A program made the position numbers and the translations under genes. This document shows positions 59,053 to 64,000 of a DNA stretch of 64,000 nucleotides, one piece after another. The notes below the pieces were generated by a model, which saw only the letters and a list, made by a program, of their open reading frames with translations, was not told the DNA's origin and did no database searches. This stretch comes from Mercurialis annua (lineage: Eukaryota > Streptophyta > Magnoliopsida > Malpighiales > Euphorbiaceae): NCBI RefSeq assembly GCF_937616625.2, contig NC_065573.1:15329001-15393000 (forward strand). The letters run 5' to 3'. Within the stretch, counting starts at the first letter, position 1, and every line of letters starts with the position of its first letter.

Positions 59053-60087
59053 TTTGATTTTTTCCTTCCTCGGAACTTCTTCTTCTTAAAATAGCGCCAT
59101 CTTTTAGAAGATCGTTTATGGAACCTTTTTTGTCCTTTCATCTTGAAGGAATGGCTCTTCTTCTTTGACAGATAAGTGCATGATGTAGAGGAAGAATCAC
59201 ATTTGACCATTAGATCTGGTCTGTTGCATGATAACTTCATCAATAGATTCTTCTGTCTGGAAAAATACATATTCAAGACCTTTTTTTGTTCACATAGTTG
59301 AGATAAAGCTCTGAGCATAATTTGATAGAGTTCTCCAAGACTAAGATTATTTATTTTCTTATCTGTTTGTTGGATCAGAGTGAACATCTTGGTAGACAGC
59401 AATTCTGGCAAAGAGGCTAAAAAGGCTTGCTTTAAATCAAGATTATTGTTGCTAGAAAGACGATAAAATCTTTTAGAGATTCTCTGGAAGTGAATATCAA
59501 GATCTTTTTTCTTTAAAGAGCAACACTTCATTTGATAGAACTCTTTTCGTGCAATTTCCTCATCATCATTGATTTTTCTCAAGAATTTATTATAAATACA
59601 TCCCAAGAATGATGTAGCCGTGGATGCATTTATAAGAGTAAACCTGGATTCTTGAGGTAATCCATTAAACCAATCTTGTAACTTTCTAGTGAATCTAGAG
59701 CAGAAAACTGGAGGATATCATGAAGAACAACATCTGGTTTAAGCAATTGACTTTCCAGCCAAGCACTGAACTCTTGAATTTTATCCCTATATTGGGAAGG
59801 AGGGATATTATCCAAGGTAAAGAATAATCCAGTATCTTTAGTATATTCACCTGAAGTTGGTGCATATGTGGTTTGTGGACTGGAGAATTCAAAGCTGTTT
59901 GCATCATTGTCATCTTCTGGAGGCTCTTTATAATAAGATTGCTGAGAAGTACTCGGTGGTGCTGCCATAAATTGTATCTGATCCTCACTATCTGAGTCAG
60001 AACTACCCAGACTTTCTGAATGGCTAGATGAAGAGGATTATGTATCAATCTGACCAATATCAAAAGTAGGCATCTTGTTGGTGGCAC
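58977..60087 (-). pseudogene. caulimovirid capsid protein
   Basis: Two broken frames (59968-59630 and 59606-58977) with Pro/Ser-rich, then helical, then very basic Lys/Arg-rich sequence (FKMKGQKRFHKRSSKRWRYF), which leads into the CCHC knuckle of the next frame. This is the usual order in caulimovirid capsids: the basic part and knuckle bind nucleic acid. A stop near 59627 and a frameshift near 59040 break it. Confidence 0.65.
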
Positions 60088-60099
60088 GAGTCTGAAGAA

Positions 60100-60990
60100 A
60101 ATTATGGATCGGATTGACCATCATTGTATCATAGGTGGGAAAAGGAGTTTTTGGTTTAGTGTCTTAATCGTCCGAGTCAGCCGAAGATGAGGAAATTTTA
60201 TTGGTGGAGGGAAATTTTCCTTTTCGAAGCCTTTTATTAAACAATTCTCTTTCAAGACCAAGACTTTTAAGCTCATCTTCAGAAGGCCTTTTAAGCTCAT
60301 AGACACGGTTATTTGTGTTCGTTGGTAAGGAAATATTTTGTGTATAGAAGGAGGAAAAAGGGTTTAAGGGATCTGATGTATCTATAGAAGAAGATCTGTG
60401 TTCCATATGTTTTTCAAGGGCTTGAATGCCTGCCTTCAATTTGCCTATTTCAATCTCCTTAGCACCAAGAGCATTTAAAGATAATTTTTGAATTAACACC
60501 TTCATCTCATCTTGGCCTGCTTGAACTTTGCTTTGAAGACCAGCGATTTTATTTTTGATATCTTTCTGAAACTTGTCATCTATCACTAAGTTTAAGAGAG
60601 ACTTGGTCGATCTTTCCTTCAAGCTTAGTGAGCTTTTGATTCTGAGCAATAACATTCTATGTTTGCCAGTTCAAGACTGCTTCTGCTTGAAAAACCTGTT
60701 TGAGTGTACCGTCTGATTCGACAGTGGAGGGATTTTGTATGAATGGGGTTGATTTGATGGGTTGAGTGGAGGTTAAGGTTTCTGGTAAAGGAGGATATTA
60801 CTTTTCATATGAAGGGGATTGAAACATACAGATTTAAAGGGTTTCTGTCACAATAGGGTTTCTATGTATTTTTTCTTCCTTCCTTATCCATTTCAGGACT
60901 TTTTTGTAGTAAGGAAGTGGTGGTGATGTTTTTGGTGGTTTAGGTGGATTATGACAGGGTGAGTTAGGAGATGAGTTCGTCTTCCATGGA
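60100..60990 (-). pseudogene. caulimovirid capsid N-terminal region, minus-strand copy
   Basis: Contains the coiled-coil-like frame (60655-60164; IAGLQSKVQAGQDEMKVLIQ) and the Pro/Lys-rich start (61046-60834; HNPPKPPKTSPPLPYYKKVL). Both pair with the plus-strand copy at 56392-57016 but the minus copy reads on into the rest of the capsid gene, so it is the more complete one. Confidence 0.65.
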
Positions 60991-61215
60991 GGAAGAAGAA
61001 CTGGTCTTGTTTTCCTCAGTGAGGAAGACGAACGGGTCTTCCTCAATGAGAAAGATAAGACCAGTTTGTTTGTCTTTCTCCAAGGAAGACGAACTCAGTT
61101 CATCTTTTATGGAGGAAAACAAACCAGATTTGGTTCGTTTGAAACAGATCTGGTTCGTTTTTCTCGTGACGAACCCGCTTTGGGTTCGTCACAAGGAAGA
61201 TGAACGAGTTTTTTG
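60966..61215. repeat. GAAGACGAAC-type repeats and a perfect hairpin
   Basis: Many short direct and inverted units (TTCGTCTTCC, GGAAGACGAAC, CAGATCTGGTTCG, AACCAGATTTGG). One hairpin has an 11-bp perfect stem, GTGACGAACCC/GGGTTCGTCAC, around GCTTT (about 61168-61194). The stretch starts where the homology between the two viral copies ends, so it may be viral leader DNA or an unrelated repeat at the insertion border. Confidence 0.5.
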
Positions 61216-61680
61216 AAAATGATTTATATTATAAAAAAAATATTTAAATTTAATACAATTAATTAAATTTTTGCGTATATTAATGTCCTTTTCACTTTAT
61301 AAAATATAATTATTAATAAAAATTATTAAAATAATTATTAAAATTAGAGTACTAAATAAAATAAACTACTATGTTAAGATAATTATTAAAGTTAGAGTAC
61401 TAACTAAAATAAACTTCTATGTTAAGATAATTGCTTAAAGTACTAATTAAAATAAACTACTTTAAATATTTAATAACAACTATTTTAATTATTATTTTTA
61501 ATCATATAGAATTATAAATGATAAACTACTAAATAAATTATTATTTTAATTATTGTTTGATATTTTGTATTTAAATTCTCTTATAATTATAAAATTTGAG
61601 TATCAATTATAAATGTAAAATTATTAAAACAGTCATCTAAGATATTAAAAAAATAAACTATTACTAATTAACTATTATTT
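61216..61680. other. very AT-rich sequence, no gene
   Basis: Contains a ~50-bp near-direct repeat (AATTATTAAAATTAGAGTACTAA and AATTATTAAAGTTAGAGTACTAA at about 61332 and 61381, each followed by AAATAAAC...ATGTTAAGATA). No coding signal. Confidence 0.45.
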
Positions 61681-61747
61681 AAATATTATTTGATAATATG
61701 ACGAGTCACACTACGAGTTACATTTGAAACACATAAAACGAAACTAG
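61681..61747 (+). mobile_element. Helitron-like 3' end remnant
   Basis: ATGACGAGTCACACTACGAG... ending ACGAAACTAGT (CTAG at 61744-61747), the same last bases as the Helitrons at 1142 and 1899. The hairpin is weak and no 5' end is visible nearby. Confidence 0.4.
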
Positions 61748-61978
61748 TAATAAAAAAAGACTTTAGAATAAAAAAAATGTGCTAAAAAGGTGAAGTATTT
61801 TCTCTATCTTTTCCTTATTAAGGTAAAATTTGCTATTATTTTAAAAATTAGAGTGTTTTTTTTAATTTTTTCATACTTTTATAAGTGGAATAGCCGGGGC
61901 GTATTATTAGGATTATTTTGGGTCTTTCCAGTGGTCAGCCTAATTTCCTCTTTGTAATTATCCCGAAAATAAACAATA

Positions 61979-62243
61979 CTCCCTCCGTCCCAAATTAATA
62001 GGCAATTTAGGACAAATACTAAGAAAGTAAATCTATACAAAACAAATAATTTTATAAAAATATACCACGATTACCCTTATTTAATGCAATGTTAACTTTG
62101 TTTTTAATAGGTTTTTTTTTAATATAATATATTATAATTAATATGGATATAATATGTTATTTAAGCATTCAAATAATAAATTACCACCTATAATTTGGAA
62201 CAAAAAAATTTAAAATAGTACCTATCAATTTGAGCAGAGGGAA
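61979..62243. mobile_element. Stowaway-type MITE, about 265 bp
   Basis: Left end CTCCCTCCGTCCCAAATTAA after a TA (61977-61978), the canonical Stowaway terminus. The right end is the decayed inverse (CCTATCAATTTGAGCAGAGGG). The interior is AT-rich and non-coding. It lies about 400 bp past the GLU1 stop codon, a common place for such elements. Confidence 0.7.
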
Positions 62244-62652
62244 TGTTGATAAAGTAAAGTTAATCTCAGTGATGATGTTTAGCTGTGAACATGAAATTAG
62301 CATAGAAAAGTTGACCAGCCATAAAATAGTCTCTTTTTCATTATTAATAATCAAACAATAGAAGCTCGCACAATGATGGGAAAAATCTGAAACGAATTTA
62401 GCTTTACACTTTCTGCCAGAAAATCAACTGTACAAATTCTATAACGCCCGACAAGCGGAATCCTTGAGGAATGATGGATCGTCCAAGGGAATGCCGCTTC
62501 TTAATTATGAAACCTGTCTCCTGGTGACCAAAGCATTCTGGATTCTCACTAAAACTTCATTCCGATTTAAGAAACCATCATGTGTAATTGACCTGTACAG
62601 GTTACACATTTGAATCTTAGGGTTCATAGCTGGCCATTTGCACTGCTATATC
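62244..62652 (-). other. 3' untranslated region and downstream flank of GLU1
   Basis: Follows the GLU1 stop codon on the minus strand. It has no reading frame of interest. The exact polyadenylation site is not determined. Confidence 0.5.
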
Positions 62653-63009
62653 CTAAGCAGACTGCATCACTTGCCCAGCAACTGTTTCTTGATAGTCTGC
62701 ACAAGCTTCCGGAGTGTCTTCTTCACTAGGCGGAACCAACTGCCAGAAAAGCGGAAGAAAGTTGTCCCACTCTTTCAGAATAGCAGCCCCTTTACCGCTC
62801 CCAGTTTTTTCCTATAGATAAGAAGATCTAATGTTAAATCAATCGAGAAATGGAACAATATCGCTTTGCAACTGGCATGAGTTTTCCAGCATGCATATGT
62901 TCATATTTTTGCAGTTTTGACTTACCACATGGGCTTCGATAAGGCTCTTTAGCTGCATCTGACCAACAGGAGCAGTCACTCGTTGGACCTTTACTATTTC
63001 TTTATTCAC
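62653..63009 (-). CDS. GLU1: ferredoxin-dependent glutamate synthase, last two exons
   Basis: Exon 63009-62926 (28 codons, [20 protein letters not shown] then KSLIEAHV) is followed by an intron of 114 bp (62925-62812, GTAAGT...TATAG) and the last exon 62811-62653 (52 codons plus stop TAG): [20 protein letters not shown] then [20 protein letters not shown]. Both junctions are phase 0 and fit. This is the C-terminus of plastid Fd-GOGAT, which makes two glutamates from glutamine and 2-oxoglutarate using reduced ferredoxin, the core of photorespiratory ammonium re-assimilation. No stop or frameshift is seen. The rest of the gene lies to the right, beyond 64000, unless this is a duplicated fragment. 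The copia relic at 63.4 kb may sit in its preceding intron. Confidence 0.85.
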
Positions 63010-63410
63010 CTGCTCACATTGTAGAATTTGAGATTATGAACGAAAGATAGATAAGAGTGCCGAATATGATTTTGAGTATCAAGAAAGAAAGAAAAACAGA
63101 AAATGAAGATGCACAAAGAGCTATGAATTTATTGCCCAAATCCTAATTTCTCTCATTATATAAATGCACAAAATGACATAATAGCAAATGTACACTATGA
63201 TGCAACACCGACAAGCATTTGTTTATCAATTAATAACACTCCACAAGCATACTAGAAAAACATTTAACATATACAGATGCTATCGATTTAGGAATCATAG
63301 TTGTAATATCCTATTAAATTGATTATGATATTCTTGTATGGTTGATGTATAAATACTTTGAGATATGTGGAGTCAAATAAGTTGATAGACTTTGAGATAT
63401 GTGATGATAT
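63010..63410. other. probable intron of GLU1 or flank
   Basis: Begins with the intron sequence ahead of the 63009 acceptor (TGAGCAG). AT-rich, no exon recognised. If GLU1 is complete, this is intron sequence. Confidence 0.4.
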
Positions 63411-64000
63411 TATCTTACTAATTGTTTATGTCGATGAATGATTGTTACAGGTAGTAATGCTAGTGAGATATAGAAGCTTCGAAGCTATTTGGCCGAGGAA
63501 TTTGAGATGAAAGACTTGGGGATCTTAATTAACTCAATGGGTTTTAAAGTGTCTCGGTCCAAGCAAGGACTTTGTCTCTCCCAACGAAAGTATATTTTAG
63601 ATCTTTTAGCTGAAATTGGTAATTCTACCTGTGAACTTGTAAATAGTCTCATTAAGGTGACTAATGGCCTATCTATCTATCCTAACTAGGTTCCAAGTAA
63701 CAAAGAGAGATACTGTAAGCTAGTCATGGATATTAATCTATCGAACCCACACGAGGCCTGACTTATCATATGCGGTAAGTATTGCCAGTCAATTTATGCA
63801 CAATCCAAATGACCGACACATGAATGCAATTAATCGTATATTTTGGCTTATTTGAAGTCCTCTTCGGACAAAGGTATTATATTCTCCAAACATGAACATT
63901 TAAATATTTTGGGTTATACAGACTTTGACTTGCCGACTCTATATTAGAATTAGATAGAAGGGTTTAGGGTATGTCATTCGTTGGAGGAATAAGAAACAAA
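63411..64000 (+). pseudogene. copia reverse transcriptase and RNase H relic, runs off the window
   Basis: Broken frames in order: LLIVYVDE (the YVDD box with its second Asp changed to Glu), EEFEMKDLG, SRSKQGLCLSQRKYILDLL, then after a frameshift SQFMHNPNDRHMNAINRI, SSDKGIIFSKHEHLNILGYT and, at the edge, the region of the RNase H GGN.VTW..KKQ motif. This is the C-terminal part of copia pol. Stops and frameshifts are frequent. The fragment is opposite in orientation to GLU1. Confidence 0.8.

Larger units (their letters stand above)
55600..61046. mobile_element. endogenous caulimovirid, rearranged as inverted pieces
   Basis: Plus-strand part (about 55600-57000): movement-protein end, then capsid N-terminal region. 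Minus-strand part (61046 to about 57270): capsid N-terminal region, capsid with zinc knuckle, protease, RT and RNase H. About 520 bp are present in both parts as inverted arms (about 56404-56922 and 60446-60965). Frameshifts, stops and an internal deletion affect every gene. No integrase is present, as in the family, which integrates only by accident. The genus is not settled (florendovirus- or petuvirus-like order). Confidence 0.8.

Overview
The window is nuclear DNA of a flowering plant, almost certainly a eudicot. It is AT-rich, its real genes have spliced GT-AG introns, and it is packed with plant-type transposable elements: MULEs, Helitrons, Stowaway MITEs, copia and gypsy retrotransposons, and an endogenous caulimovirid. 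Only one ordinary host gene is recognisable: the last two exons of ferredoxin-dependent glutamate synthase (GLU1, minus strand, 62653-63009). Everything else is mobile DNA, its relics, or intergenic AT-rich sequence.

Layout. 1-5150: a possible leftward promoter, two head-to-tail non-autonomous Helitrons (the second carrying a MULE-type MITE), an ATCAT-rich minisatellite, a Stowaway end and a GC-rich 327-bp MITE. 5151-13212: a complete 8.06-kb Kaonashi-type MULE with a perfect 9-bp target duplication. It carries a broken mudrA transposase (+) convergent with a many-exon Ulp1-like protease gene (-). 13222-25990: MITE, gypsy relic, a second and heavily decayed MULE (16.2-20.0 kb), a GRF zinc-finger ORF, a repeat-rich tract, a captured SWIB-domain fragment, a Tat LTR relic, a LINE relic and a copia LTR. 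26184-39322: a minus-oriented gypsy element with ~3.1-kb LTRs and no polymerase, inserted inside the gag of that copia element. Its right LTR is broken by a 2.7-kb foreign segment that looks like plant mitochondrial DNA and replaces 30 bp of LTR.

39664-40152 is another MULE-type MITE. 40341-52189 is a very young Tat-lineage gypsy element. Its 482-bp LTRs differ at one site. It has gag-pro and pol (two premature TGA codons) and an antisense spliced gene (about 1,038 codons) with a plant mobile domain and a coiled coil. 52566-55555 holds a third MULE-related locus. A cluster of CCGCGG-bearing nested palindromes lies directly upstream of a TATA box, then an N-terminal mudrA half, then the proline-rich tail of a PMD/MAIN-like gene. 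55600-61046 is a rearranged endogenous caulimovirid with two inverted, overlapping pieces. 61.2-64 kb holds a Helitron-like end, a Stowaway MITE, the GLU1 3' exons and a copia RT/RNase H relic running off the window.

The most notable items are the complete Kaonashi MULE with its motif-rich introns, the intact antisense PMD gene inside a young Tat element whose sense pol is broken, the palindromic CCGCGG promoter cluster, and the foreign insertion with target deletion in the gypsy LTR. Exon boundaries and family assignments are read by eye from sequence and remembered family signatures; no database search was run.
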